This document shows positions 45,998 to 58,050 of a stretch of 64,000 nt of DNA, piece by piece. A model generated the notes under the pieces. That model did not search any database, was not told the DNA's origin, and saw only the letters and a program-made list of their open reading frames with translations. The DNA comes from Cephalotus follicularis (lineage: Eukaryota > Streptophyta > Magnoliopsida > Oxalidales > Cephalotaceae). Position numbers and translations under genes: made by a program. Every line of letters begins with the position of its first letter. The stretch's first letter is position 1. The DNA is taken from NCBI GenBank assembly GCA_001972305.1, contig BDDD01000994.1:62001-126000 (forward strand). Reading direction: 5' to 3'.

Positions 45998-46970
45998 AAA
46001 GAATCTAGTCCCCAGATTCAACAGTCAATCGATCGATCAAAAAAATAGGAAGGGATATCTCTCTCTCATATCATCCTCGCGCTCCCAAGTGCGCTTCGCT
46101 GAACCGTGGAACTGCCGTAGAATACTAACCAAAGGGATGGTGTTGTTCCTCAAAACTCTGATCTATCTGTCAACAATATGTATAGGAGTCTCGATAAAAG
46201 ACAAGTCAGGTTCCAGCTGAATCTGACCATACTCGATGATGTGCGAGGGATCTCGAGCATATCTCCTCAATTGTGAAACATGGAACACATCATGAACTCC
46301 CGACAATGCTGGAGGCAAGGAAAGCCTATAAGCAAGTCGGCCAATCCGATCCAATATCTCGAACGGTCCGATAAAACAAGGAGAAAGCTTCCCTTTCTTC
46401 CCGAATCTCATGACTCCTTTAGTGGGTGACACTTTAAGAAAAACATGGTCACCAACATTAAATTCCAAGGCTGTGCGATGAACGTTCGCATAGCTTTTCT
46501 GTCTATTCCGTGCCACAATCAATCGGCCTTTAATCAACTTCACTTTCTTCGAGGTAAACTATACTATCTCTGGTCCCAAAAAGCTTCTGTCGCTGACCTG
46601 GTCCCAACAAACTGGTGATCGACACTTCCTTCCATAAAGGGGCTCGTAAGGAGTCATCTGTATGCTCTCATGATAACTATTGTTATACGAGAACTCAATC
46701 AAATGCAAGTAGTCGTCCCAATTACCTCCAAAGTCGAGAACACATGCTCGAAGCACGTCTTCCAAAGTCTGAATGGTCCTTTCAGACAAACCGTCTGTTT
46801 GGGGATGAAAAGCGGTGCCAAAGCTCAGTTCTGTACCCATAGCTGTATGTAACTTCCTCCACAACCCGAAAGTAAAGCGAGAGTCTCGATCCGAAACACT
46901 GCTAACGGGGGCTCCAAGTGCTTTTAAAATCTTTTTTATAAACAACTTGGAAAACTTTTCTCTAGAATAA
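45998..46970 (-). pseudogene. Gypsy D integrase, C-terminal part, with chromodomain-like tail
   Basis: Continues the integrase core cut by element E: VSSVSDRDSRFTFG (second Asp), [19 protein letters not shown] (Glu retained), LIEFSYNNSYHES, YGRKCRSPVCWD. The C-terminal domain has PTKGVMRFGKKGKLSPCFIG and HDVFHVSQLRRY. The tail at 46010-46165 (VLRNNTIPLVSIL, RTWEREDDMRERYP) is the chromodomain-like end. Stops near 46559 and 46163. The joint with the upstream half is at 46970/55308 after removing E and one AATAA. Confidence 0.92.
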
Positions 46971-49563
46971 TGTAACGCCCGGGAGTTTCTCATACTGCAA
47001 TAGTGACTTTCAAATGTAATCTTGTTATTGAATTAATGAGAAAGATGAATTTCTCGGTTGTTATGTTGATTCTAAATCAAATAAAGTACTTGGAAGTGTG
47101 ATTACTTAGTAAGTACACTAAGAGCAGTCGACTGGTACGGTAAACTAGCCTACTGGTTGGCTGTGTATGGGAACAGTCGACTAGTGGGATGAACCAGTCG
47201 ACTGGCCAATTGTCGAGCCACATGGCAACGAACTACCAGGGGAACAGCCGGCTGTTGGGTGTGGACAGCTGACTAGTTTGTGCTCTGTTTTGTTTCATGT
47301 GATGAGATCACATGCAACAATTAACAAGAGCATCTTTCAGGTGCCATCTGATGCCAGATAAAACGTGTAGGGCATGCACACTACTGCTGGAACCTTCAAA
47401 GACTGATGGGAAGAGTGGGAGTGACATGTGTGTGTGCATGCAAGTGATGGAGGGGAGATAATGGCATTTAGTGCCATGCAACGAGTTGAGAGAAAGAAAT
47501 GGCATAAAAACACTCTCCTTCTTCGCCTCTCTCACCCAGCATCCAAAAAAAAGGAAAAAACAGTGAGAATTTGAGAGGAAAAAAGGAAGAAGAGAGATAT
47601 TGTCCAACCCTAGAACCAGGAAGGAGATCTTGGAGAAGATAAATTCGAGCTACTGGACTGGAGTTGGAGCTTCTGGGGAGCTCAAAACGTCACTGTTGGA
47701 ACACAAAGAGGTTGACTTACAGATTCCTAACTTGGAATCAAAAGGTAGGGGAAGTTATGATGATATTTTTGAGCTCAAGATTATTGAATGTTATGCGATT
47801 GGTTGCCTACTTGTATAAGCTATGATGTTCAGTTGATATGCCATGGTTACTACTGGTTTTACACATACTATGCTTACTATTGAGAATCTTTGAGTTCATG
47901 TACATGCATGTTAAGTTTTATCTTAGTATTGAATTGATGGATAAGATGCATGCTACTGTTGTGTTCTATGAGACTGTGGAGGACTGAATGATGATAATAT
48001 GCCTTGAGAATATATTTGGATGCTTGCAATGATCAACTTAAGTGATGTATTTCGGATTGCATGCAACTGGTTTCACAGAACAGTCGATTGTCGAAGGAAG
48101 ACAGTCGACTACTCAATCGAAACAGTCGACTGTTGAAGGATAACAGCCGACTGCCTGATGAATAGTCGACGGATAGAAGGAACCAACCGACTACTCATGT
48201 ACTAATTACCCAGAACAGTCGACTGGTGAAGGATCTAGCTGACTGTCAAGCTGCTGTTTGGTTCTCCCTTGTATAAAATGATGCGAGATGATCTTGACTT
48301 CTTTTAGGATACATTAGAGCATCTGTATGCATTGCATATGTACTGTTTACTGCATGTTTATTGACTGATTATAACTGTTTATGATTTTTAGATTACAATG
48401 TTAATTCGGGATTGCGTATGTGAAACCGAAAATGACTATTTCGAATACAAATAGATATTTAATAATAATACATTTTCGAATAACCAGGAAAGTGATTTCC
48501 ACACAACTGAAATGTTTAAAAGTATTTTACACTACTTAAATACATATTTCAAATGTTTATGACTCTTGAAAACATTTTGAAATGAACTTCCTGTTGACGA
48601 TCTAACGATCACCACTGTACTGTTTACTGTATTGATTCACTGTGTTGTTCTATGAAATTACTGTGTTTGTGCTTGAGTCACTAGTTGCATGGCGGAGACT
48701 GCCAGCGCCGGCTAGTGGCAGGGTTGACCTAGGAGCCACGAGTTGGCTGTGTAACTCACTGTACTGTACTGTTGTCTTGCTTGGTTGCATGGAGTAGGGA
48801 CTAAAGTGGGAGTGTAACGTGGGGCCAGGAGTTGGTGGTGTTACACATACTGCCTGCCTGTTGTGGTCCCTTGTGGACTTACTGTACAGTTACTGGTCCT
48901 ATTCGGACATTACTGTGCCTGTTGATGTAGCCCTGGCCGGACTACCACTGTATTGTTGTTGCTACATATATTTTTCATATATGTTCCTGCTGTTATTTTA
49001 CTGTACTGCTAAACTATATATATTTTTAGATATATATATATATATAAACTGGTATTTTCTACTGCACTGCATCATCCACGCATACATTTCATGACATGCA
49101 TGTAATGTTGATCCCAAAGTACCTTTATGACTTAGCCGAGTGAGGACAAAGGCTAACCCCCTACTTTACAGATTGATGCAGTGGACCGGTTGGACTAGTT
49201 TGGATGAAGAACAAACCCTTATGTTTTATTGTTGGTTTATATTCTTCTAAATTGTAATAACTGGTTTTGTCTTAAGGACTACTGATGTACCGTACGGATG
49301 GTTATTCATTGTATTTTATCTTTGGGATTAATGTACTGTGATCACGCTCCGTTTTGTGGGCTTTTAACGTTGACAAGACTAGTATTGTGTAGCGTGTAGT
49401 ATGGGATGCACGTTATGTGCTTTCAGCTTATGAGTTTAAATGCTTCTGCAACTGATATCTGGTTTAAAAATTTAAGTTTTATGTTTTTTTTTGCATGAGC
49501 TGAATCTTAATGTTAATTGCCTTGACCGCCTTTATGCTTGTCTACCTGAACCGGGGAGTGACA
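46971..49563 (+). repeat. 5' LTR of gypsy E
   Basis: 2,593 bp from TGTAACGCCCGGGAG to CCGGGGAGTGACA. TATA-like GGCATAAAAACAC near 47502. CAGTCGACTG motifs cluster upstream of it (47125-47275) and again downstream (48075-48245). A 72-codon ORF at 47600-47818 has a counterpart in the 3' LTR but is probably chance. A (TA)n run is at 49015-49045. Confidence 0.94.
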
Positions 49564-49568
49564 ATGAG

Positions 49569-49580
49569 TCGTATCAGAGC
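49569..49580 (+). promoter_or_regulatory. Primer binding site of gypsy E
   Basis: TCGTATCAGAGC, one mismatch from the Met-tRNA complementary TGGTATCAGAGC, five bases after the LTR end. Confidence 0.8.
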
Positions 49581-49676
49581 GTATTCCATATATGCTTAGC
49601 TAGGATGTTTTCCTTGGCAATTAATGGATTGTTTTCCTAAAGTCGTGACTAATCGCCATCCTTCTTATAGGAACCA

Positions 49677-50740
49677 ATGGACCGAAGGAGAACACGTGCT
49701 AGGGCTAGAGCTGTTGGAGCCAATGCCCCTGAAGAAGCGAATGTTCCGCAAGGGATGCATGTCCCCCAGGATGATAGAGATCCGATAACCCGAATTGCGG
49801 ATTATTTTCAGAAACAGATGGCCTTTAATATGGCTAATGCGGAGGAGATGTGCTAGTACTACGCGCAAGCTCGGCCGCAACATAGAGCTCCTGACCACTG
49901 CCCGGGAGAGGATGGTAACCAGTTTGGGAGAGACATTGAAAGGTTCATGAGGCAGAATCCACCCAGTTTCTGGGGGGAACTTGATGCCACCGTTGCCGAG
50001 AGATGGTTGCAAGATTTGGAGAAAATCTTAGAAGTAATGGGCTGTACTGACAATCAAAAACTAAAGTTTGTTGTATACATCCTATGGGGTGAGGTTACTC
50101 ATTGGTGGGAAATGGTCAAGGCAAAATGGGAGTCTTAGAGGCTTGACAACACTTGGGACAGATTCCAGACAGAGTTCTTGGAGACGTATGTTCCACGGAT
50201 TGAACAAGAGCGACAGGAGACGGAGCTCTTGGAGTTGCGACAGAGAGAGATGACGGTGATAGAGTATCAAGCAAGGTTCATGGAGCTAGCCAGACATTCA
50301 CCATATCTTGTAGATGATGAAGTGAAGAAAATACGGAGATTCCTGAGAGGTCTGCGGCCGGACCTTCGATATGGAATTAGGGCTATGGAACTGGGGACTT
50401 TTGTGGAGGTTGCACAGAAAGCAAGATTACTGGAGACCATATCCAGTGAAGATCGAGCCGAGAGAGCTCGTGCACAAGAAAATAAATAGAGTCCTACACA
50501 ATCCAGACCAGCATCGTCGAAATGGCAAGATGGTGGTTCTCCGACAAAGTCATCCAAGAGCAAGTCTCAGCAGACAGCTTCACAGGGTACTCCCAGCTAG
50601 GGGAGTAATTCTAGATCTGGAGGATGTTACTATTGTGGTCGCATGGGACACCAATAGAAAGATTGCTGGAGGTTTAATGGTTGGTGCTTGAGGTGCGGGG
50701 CACCTGGTCATTCGGTGAAAGATTGTTCGAAGAGTTCAGC
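49677..50740 (+). pseudogene. gag: Gypsy E gag
   Basis: Start MDRRRTRARARA at 49677. Capsid domain: FMRQNPPSFWGELD, AERWLQDLEKILEVMGC, GEVTHWWEMVK, FLETYVPRI, IEYQARFMELARHSPY, RRFLRGLRPDLRYGI. Stops at 49855, 50137 and 50488 break the frame. Downstream are two zinc knuckles: CYYCGRMGHQ with a stop and KDC, and CLRCGAPGHSVKDC, which is intact (CX2CX4HX4C, about 50690-50735). Between them is a Ser/Gln-rich linker. Confidence 0.92.
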
Positions 50741-51348
50741 TACGACGCCAACTGGCCAGCAAGTAGCAGTGGTGTGGCAGCAGGACCGTCACTGAGGAAG
50801 GACACCGGCAAGGGCGTCGCAAAAGGTAGAGTTTTTGTACTTGCTCAGACAGAGGTTCCAGAGTCGACTTCCGTTGTTGTAGGTACTCTGTATATATATG
50901 GTTTTTCTACTAGAGTGTTGATGGATTCTAGAGCATCACATTCTTTTATATCTACATGTTTTGCATCTTGTTTAGATGTCACCCATGACTGCATGTCATA
51001 TATGCTTGATGTGAGTACACCGATTGGGACTTCTATGTATACTGATTCGATATATAGGAGTTCTGAGATGTCTATGGTAGGCATTTCTTTGTATGCAGAC
51101 TTGATAGTACTACCTATCCGTGACTTCGATGTTATACTGGGATGGATTGGCTGTCAGCACACCGTGCTCATATGGATTGTTATAATAAAACTGTGGATTT
51201 TTGTCTGCCCAACGGAATGACATTCCAGTTCAAGGGAGACAAAGGGTTCTCGACACCGATCATATCCTATATCCGAGCATCGAAGTATCTAGAGAAGGGA
51301 TGCGAGGGATACCTGGCTTATGTAATTGATTGAAGGAAAGAGAAGGGT
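50741..51348 (+). pseudogene. Gypsy E protease
   Basis: VVGTLYIYGFSTRVLMDSRASHSFIS: the active site DSG reads DSR (GGA to AGA), which should abolish activity. VSTPIGTSMYTDSI, ADLIVLPIRDFDVILG follow. A frameshift near 51140 moves to MDWLSAHRAHMDCY and KGCEGYLAYVID with a stop at 51331-51333. Confidence 0.9.
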
Positions 51349-52740
51349 TTGAGCAGGGAGGAAATTCTGGTTGTGTGTGAATTTCTGGATGTGTTTCCTG
51401 ATGACCTGGGGTCTTTACCACCGAAGAGGAGTGTCGAGTTCGTTATTGACCTTGTTCCTGGAATGACTCCCACCTCTAAATCACCTTATCGGATGGCTCA
51501 TGCCAAGTTACGAGAGCTGAAGTTACAGTTACAAGACTTGATTGATAAGGGTTTTGTTAGACTCAGTGTTTCTTCGTGGGGTGCGCCTGTATTATTTGTC
51601 AAGAAAAAGGATGGATCGATGAGGCTGTGCATCGACTACAAAATGTTGAACAAGGCAACTATCAAGAACAAGTATCCTTTACCCCACATTGAGGAGTTAT
51701 TTGACCAGTTGCAAGGATCAAGGGTGTTTTCCAAGCTCAATTTGAGATCGGGTTATCACCAACTGAGAGTAAGGGAAGGAGACATTGAGAAGACCGCCTT
51801 CCGGACACGGTATGGTCACAACGAGTTCTTGGTAATGCCGTTTGGTGTTACCAATGCACCGGCAACTATCATGTCATTGATGAACGACTTATTTCGGCCA
51901 TACCTGGATCAGTTTTTCGTAGTGTTTATTGATGACATACTGGTATATTCAAGGAGTGAGGAGGAACACACTCATCATCTGAGGCTGGTATTGCAGGTTC
52001 TTAGAGAGCATCGGTTGTATGCCAAGTTCGGAAAGTGTGAATTCTGGCTTGATCATGTGATCTTCCTCGGTCACATCGTATCTGGGGAAGGCTTGACGGT
52101 GGATCCGTCAAAGACTGAAGTGGTGCGAGACTGGCCACAACCGAAGAATGTGACGAAAGTACGCAGTTTCCTTGGATTGGTGGGGTATTACTGGAGGTTT
52201 ATCCAGAACTTTTCAAGGATAGCCGTGCCCTTCACTAGACTGACCCAGAAGAAAGCCTTATTTGTCCAAGATGAAGATTGTGAAGCTAGTTTCCGTGAAC
52301 TGAAGGATCGGTTAGTTTATGCTCCTATCTTGGCATTACCTGATGGTAATGAGGGCTTTGCAGTCTACAGTGATGCATCGGGTAAGGGCTTGGGCTGCGT
52401 GCTAATGCAGCGAGGAAGAGTGATCGCTTATGCTTCCAGGAAGTTAAACACATATGAAGAAAACTACCTGACACATGACCTTGAACTTGCGGCTATTATC
52501 TTCGCCCTTCAGAAGTGGAGGCACTATCTTTATGGGGCACAGTTTGAGATCTTTATGGACCATAAGAGTTTGAGGTACCTGTTTTGTCAAGATACACTGA
52601 ACATGAGGCAACGAAGATGGGTATAATTCTTTAACGATTATGATTGCAGTGTTCAGTACCACCCGGGGAAAGCGAATGTGGTCATTGATGCCTTGAGTCG
52701 CAAGGCTATTATTTCCAGTGCGATGGTGTCGCAATGGAAG
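51349..52740 (+). pseudogene. Gypsy E reverse transcriptase and RNase H
   Basis: A 425-codon open run (51349-52626), the best preserved pol segment here. [32 protein letters not shown] (residues about 83-95), [12 protein letters not shown] (motif A Asp replaced by Asn, usual [12 protein letters not shown]), [19 protein letters not shown] (FIDD intact, about residue 192). Thumb: [30 protein letters not shown]. RNase [14 protein letters not shown] (about 340), [20 protein letters not shown] and [10 protein letters not shown] retain the acidic residues. A TAA at 52624 ends the run, then [17 protein letters not shown] continues in frame. Confidence 0.93.
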
Positions 52741-53958
52741 ATGTGAGAAGACTTCCAAGAGTGGTTTCCGTTTAATAAGTCACCTGGAGTCTTTATGGCT
52801 AGCATTAGAGTACAACCAGTTTTACTTGACGAAATAAAGAACGCTCAAGCACACGATCCTGAATTGCAAAAGATTCCAGAGAATCTAGACTCAGAGTCTG
52901 ATTTTCGGGTACATGCCGATGGTGTTTTAAGATTTCGGGGACGTGTGTGCCTTCCGAATGAACCTGGGTTGAAGAGTGAGTTACTTTACGGGGCTCATAG
53001 ATCTCAGTACAACATTCACCCTGGTAGCACAAAAATGTACTAAGGCATGAAGAGAGATTACTGGTGGCCGGGCATGAAACGAGAGATCGCCGAGTATGTG
53101 GTAGGATGTTTGACTTGCCAGACAGTCAAGGCCGAGCACCAGAGACCGGCAGGGTTGCTACAACCTTTACCAATCCTAGAATGGAAGTGGGAACATGTTA
53201 CGATATATTTTGTTTCGGGTTTTCCTCTGACCCTGAACCGTCACAACGCCGTGTGGGTCATCGTGGATAGACTCACCAAATCAGCGCACTTTCTACCTAC
53301 GCACGTTACTGATTCTGCGAGCAAGCTGGCTCGTTTGTATGTGAAGGAGATAGTGAGGTTACACAGTGTTCCAGTCAGCATCGTATGTGATAGAGATGCC
53401 ATCTTCACTTCCAACTTTTGGAACATATTTCAGACAGCTTTCGGGACGAAGCTGAACTTGAGTATTGCCTTTCACCCTCAGACCGATGGGCAGTCTAAGA
53501 GTACCATCCGAACCCTGGAGGATATGCTACGGGCTTGCGTTATTGACTTTGCTGGTACATGGGAGGATCACATTCGTTTGATAGAGTTTTCTTATAATAA
53601 CAGCTATCATTCCAGTATCGGCATGGCACCGTTTGAAGCACTGTATGGGAGGAAGTGCAGATCTCCTGCTTGTTGGGATGAGGTCGGGGAGAGACCTTTA
53701 CTCGGGACAAAGTTAGTTGAGGAAACTTCAGAAAAGATCAAGATGATTAAAGAAAAGCTGCTTGCTGCTCAGAGTCGGCAGAAGAGCTATGTGGACAGTG
53801 TCAAGAGGAGGGCTTTGACCTTCAGTGTTTGTGATCATGTTTTCTTAAAGGTTTCACCATGGAATGGCGTGCAAAGGTTTGGGAAAAAGGGCAAACTAGC
53901 TCCACGCTATATAGGTCCTTTTGAGATTTTGGAGAGAGTTGGGGAGGTAGCTTACTAG
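52741..53958 (+). pseudogene. Gypsy E integrase
   Basis: H2C2: AHRSQYNIHPGSTKMY, stop at 53041, then CLTCQTVKAEHQRP, in one frame. Catalytic core: the first Asp of the usual MDFVSG motif is Tyr (IYFVSGF, near 53205), VCDRDAIFTS keeps the second Asp, and the Glu of SER is Lys (TDGQSKSTIRTLED, near 53490). Two of the three catalytic acids are therefore gone. C-terminal domain: YGRKCRSPACWDEVGERPLLG, PWNGVQRFGKKGKLAPRYIGPFEI, stop at 53956. Confidence 0.93.
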
Positions 53959-54275
53959 CTTGCCTAGCCTCCCGCACTGTTGAATGTGCACGACGTCTTT
54001 CATGTATCTATGCTGAGGAGATATATTCCGGATCTGTCACATGTCCTGGATTATGATACTGTTCCTGTACGAGATGACTTATCTTGTGAGGAGTTACCTG
54101 TGCGGATCCTATATTGGAAGGCACAGACTTTGAGGAACCGAACCATCCCCATGGTCAACGTTCAATAGCAGTTCCACCGACCGGATGAGGCCACTTGGGA
54201 ACGTGAAGAGGGTATCCGAGAGTGTTACCCACACTTGTTCTAGTATTGTTTTAATTTCGAGGACGAAATTCCTTG
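53959..54275 (+). pseudogene. Gypsy E integrase tail with chromodomain-like motif
   Basis: HDVFHVSMLRRYIPDLSHV, then EELPVRILYWKAQTLRNRTIPMVNVQ, a stop at 54166-54168, and RPDEATWEREEGIRECYPHLF ending with TAG at about 54241. LRNRTIPMVNV plus EATWE is the reduced chromodomain of Tekay/Del elements. The following TTCGAGGACGAAATTC is common at this point in such elements. Confidence 0.85.
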
Positions 54276-54288
54276 AAGGAGGGGTGGA
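54276..54288 (+). promoter_or_regulatory. Polypurine tract of gypsy E
   Basis: AAGGAGGGGTGGA directly before the LTR start TGTAACGCCCGG. Confidence 0.9.
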
Positions 54289-55302
54289 TGTAACGCCCGG
54301 TAGTTTCGTATACTGTAATATTGATTTTCAAATGTAATCTTGTTATTGAATTATCGAGAAAGATGAATTTCCAGGTTGTTATGTTGATTCTAAATCAATT
54401 AAAGTACTTAGAAGTGTGATTACTTAGTAAGTACACTAAGAGCAGTCGACTGGTACTGTAAAGCAGTCGACTGGTTGACTGTGTATGAGAACAGTCGACT
54501 GGCCAACTGTCAAGCCACATGGCAACGAACTGCCAGGCGAACTGCCGGCTGTTGGGTGTGGACAGCCGACTGGTTTGTGCTCTGTTTTGTTGCATGTGAC
54601 GAGATCACATGCAACAACTAACAAGAACATCTTTCAGGCGCCATCTGATGCCAGATAAAACATGTAGGGCATGCACACTACTGCTGGAATCTGCAAAGAC
54701 TGATGGGAAGAGTGGGAGTGACATGTGTGTGTGCATGCAAGTGATGGAGGGGAGATAATGGCATTTAGTGCCATGCAATGAGCTGAGAGAAAGAAATGGC
54801 ATAAAAACACTCTCCCCCTTCGCCTCTCTCACCCAACATCTGAACAAAAGGAAAAAAATAGTGAGAATTTGAGAGGAAAAAGGAAGAAGAGAGATATTGT
54901 CCAACCCTAGAACCAAGAAGGAGAGCTTGGAGAAGACAAATTCGAGCTACTGGACTGGAGTTGGAGCTTCTGGGGAGCTCAAAACATCACTGTTGGAACA
55001 CAAAGAGATGGACTTACAGATTCCTAACTTGGAATCAAAAGGTAGGGGAAGTTATGATGATATTTTTGAGCTCAAGATTATTGAATGTTATGCGATTGGT
55101 TGCCTAACGTTGACAAGACTAGTATTGTGTAGCGTGTAGTATGGGATGCACGTTACGTGCTTTCAGCTTATGAGTTTAAATCCTTTCGCAACTAATATCT
55201 GGTTTAAAAATTTATGTTTTATGGTTTTTTTGCATGAGTTGAATCTTAATATTAATTGCCTTGATCGCCTTTATGCGTGTCTACCCGAACCAGGGCATGA
55301 CA
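54289..55302 (+). repeat. 3' LTR of gypsy E, internally deleted
   Basis: 1,014 bp. Aligns with the first 840 bp and last 200 bp of the 5' LTR; sequence equivalent to 47811-49367 is missing, the joint being GGTTGCCTA/ACGTTGACAAG near 55107. It also lacks one roughly 20-bp CAGTCGACT repeat unit present at 47193-47210. CAGTCGACTG motifs at 54442-54500. Confidence 0.94.
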
Positions 55303-55307
55303 AATAA

Positions 55308-57660
55308 GTCATCCGAATCAGTAGAAAATGGGCCGACTTCATAAGTCAGTCGACCACGACCCATATAGTATCATGTCTGTCGCGTGTCAAAGGTAAACCG
55401 GACACGAAATCCATGGTGTTGTGCTCCCACTTCCATTCTGGGATGAGTAGAGGTTGAAGTAAGCCTGCCGGTCTCTGGTGCTCTGCCTTAACTTGTTGAC
55501 AAGTAAGGCATCTCGACACGAACATCGCGATCTCTCTCTTCATGCCAATCCACCAATAGCTAAGCCTCAGGTCATGATACATCTTCGTACTCCCCGGATG
55601 GATAGAGAGACGAGATTTATGAGCTTGAGAAAGAAGCTTTTCCTTCAACACGCCATCGGCTGGGATACAAATCCTGTTTCTGTACCTCAATAACCCATCT
55701 GTAGATAGAGAGAAATAGGGTTTCATCCCCCCATCAATAGCAGTAACCACTTTCTGCAGTTCCATGTCCACAATCTGAGCATCTTTGATCTAGTCAAGCA
55801 ACACCGGTTGCACCTGTATATGGGAAAGAGTCATACAAGACAGCTTACGACTCAAGGCATCCGGAACAACATTTGCCTTCCTCGGATGATATTCAATGTC
55901 CCAATCATAGTCCTTAAGAAGTTCAAACCACCTTCTCTATCTCATGTTCAATTCTTTCTGTGAAAAGAGGTATCTCAAACTCTTATGATCTGTAGAAACT
56001 GTAAACTTGGTCCCATAAAGGTAGTAGGGCCATTTTCCAAGAGCAAAGACAATGGCTGCCAACTCCAAGTCGTGCACTGGGTAGTTTTCTTCATGTGGTT
56101 TGATCGTTCTCAATGCATATGCTATTACTTTGCCATATTGCATAAGGACGCAACCAAGACCTTTCCTGGAAGCATCGGTATACACCACAAAGTCTTCGTT
56201 CCCATTTGGCAATGCTAAGACGGGAGTGGAAACCAATCTATCCTTTAGCTCCTGAAAGCTTCTATCATACTCGTTAAGCAACATGTTTCTGTGTCAATCT
56301 AGTCAGAGGAGCAGCAATACGGGAGAATCCCTCAACAAACCGACGATAATACCTTGCTAAACCCAAGAAACTGCGGACTTCAGAAGCATTCGTCGATTGT
56401 TTCTAATCTTTCACGGCCTCAATCTTGGATGGATCCACGGATAAACCATCAGCCGAAACAATATGCTCTAGAAAAGCAACCTCAGATAGCCAAAATTCAC
56501 ACTTATCAAATTTGGCGTACAATCGATGATCTGTCAATGTCTGCAATAAAATATAGAGGTGCTGGGCATGCTCCTCCTTGGTCCTGGAATAGACCAAGAT
56601 ATCTTCGAGAAAAACCACATAAAATTGATCCAAATACTATCTGAACACTCAATTCATGAGGTCCATGAAAGCTGCAGGAGCATTAGTTACCCCAAAAGGC
56701 ATAATTAGGAACTCGTAATGGCCATATCGCGATCTGAAAGCAGTATTCGGTATATCCTCCCGTCTGACTTTCAATTGGTGGTAGCCCGATCTCAAGTCAA
56801 GCTTAGAAAACACTGTCACTCCTCTAAGCTGGTCGAAAAACTCATCAATGTGCGATAGAGGGTATTTACTTTTCACTGGAACTTTATTGAGATGTCGATA
56901 GTCAATACACATTCGGAGCGATTCATCTTTCTTCTTCACAAAGAGAATAGGTGATCCCCATGGTGAAACACTAGGTCTTATAAAACCTTTGTCCAGAAGA
57001 TCCTGTAACTGTATCTTAAACTCCTTCAATTCTATTGGTGCCATTCGCTACGGTGCTGGAGAAATCGGTGCAGTACCTGGTATCAAATCAATCACAAATT
57101 CTATCTCTCTGTCCGGTGGTAAAGAAGTCAAGTCTCGAGGAAAAACATCTTCAAACTCGCAAACCACTGGAACATCTTCCAGTTTCGGACGCCATCTATC
57201 TGTGTCGAGCACATGTGCCAGAAACCCCTGGCATCCCTGTCGTAACAATCTGTCCGCATGCAAAGCCGAAATCATCGAAACAAATGATGACTCTAAGGTA
57301 CCAAAGAATCGAAAAGGTAGTCGTCCCGGAGGACTAAAAACCACTACTTTCCGATTACAATCCACTTGAGCAAAGCTAGCAGACAACCAATCCATGCCCA
57401 GAATCATATCTAGGCTATCCATAGGAAGAACAATAAGATCAGCTAACAAGAAACGATCATCAATCTCAATAACACAATCTCTACACACTCGATCGACTCA
57501 TCGAGAGGTGTGGATACCTCCATCACAAAAGGAAGGTACTCAGGTCTCAACCCAACATGGGAGATAACATACAATGCAATGTATGAGTGTGATGAACCTG
57601 GGTCAATAAGAACCCGTGCTGGAAGCTGAAAGAGTCGAATAGTACCTCCAATCACAACAT
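55308..57660 (-). pseudogene. Gypsy D protease, RT, RNase H and first part of integrase
   Basis: Reading downwards: protease ARVLIDPGSSHSYIA (about 57615), where DSG has become DPG; MDWLSASFAQVDCN; linker [57 protein letters not shown], then [11 protein letters not shown] in place of FIDD (near 56610), so the first catalytic Asp is Glu. Stops near 56645 and 56403. RNase [36 protein letters not shown] (55940-56220). H2C2: AHKSRLSIHPGSTKMYHDL, CLTCQQVKAEHQ; core NTMDFVSGLPLT keeps the first Asp. A CGA to TGA change makes a stop at about 55352 in the VVVDRLTK motif. Element E interrupts at 55302. Confidence 0.92.
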
Positions 57661-58050
57661 CAGACCCTGCTGTGGCACTCGGTTACATAGCAAAAACTCT
57701 AGCCTGAACTGTGAAAACAGAGCCCATAGGTTGCTTCCCCATGGATTGTGAAGTCCCACAGGAAGAAGACGGTGTACTGGTAGTCGGTCCCTGTGGAGGC
57801 TGTGATCGCTGTGTCTGATCCACTCCTCTAGGACAAAAACTCTGAGAGTAATCTCTAGCAATATAGTCAGAACCACCACAAGCCAAGCAATGGCCCAAAA
57901 ACCATCTACAATTCTCAAAAGTGTAGTTAGTCTTCTGACAATGCACGCAAGGAACTGGGGCACTCTGGTTACTGGCATCTGCAAACCTGGAGGTTACACT
58001 CGGACTAGATCCTGAAGATCGGCCTCCACGGTGTGCACTCCTAGACCTGC
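57661..58050 (-). pseudogene. gag: Gypsy D gag C-terminus with zinc-knuckle region
   Basis: Arg/Ser/Gly-rich (GGRSSGSSPS), then CVHCQKTNYTFENC and CLACGGSDYIARDYS. In the second, the His and last Cys of the knuckle are both Tyr, so it is non-functional. A Gln/Ser/Pro-rich linker leads to the protease. A solo LTR interrupts it at 58051 within an Arg/Gly/Ser stretch that resumes at 61124. Confidence 0.85.

Larger units (their letters stand above)
46971..55302 (+). mobile_element. Gypsy E, full-length chromovirus-type element (Tekay/Del-like)
   Basis: 8.3 kb element with LTRs at both ends and a perfect target duplication AATAA (46966-46970 and 55303-55307), inserted in the integrase gene of gypsy D in the opposite direction. 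It has primer site, gag with two zinc knuckles, protease, RT, RNase H, integrase, chromodomain-like tail, polypurine tract. The 3' LTR is only 1,014 bp against 2,593 bp for the 5' LTR because of one internal deletion. Several stops and lost catalytic residues make it inactive. Confidence 0.95.

Noticed and set aside
47308-47818. Small ORFs in gypsy E's 5' LTR with counterparts at 54605-55139
   Set aside because: They are paired only because LTRs are copies. The four differences between the 70-residue versions all change the amino acid, which does not suggest selection for a protein.
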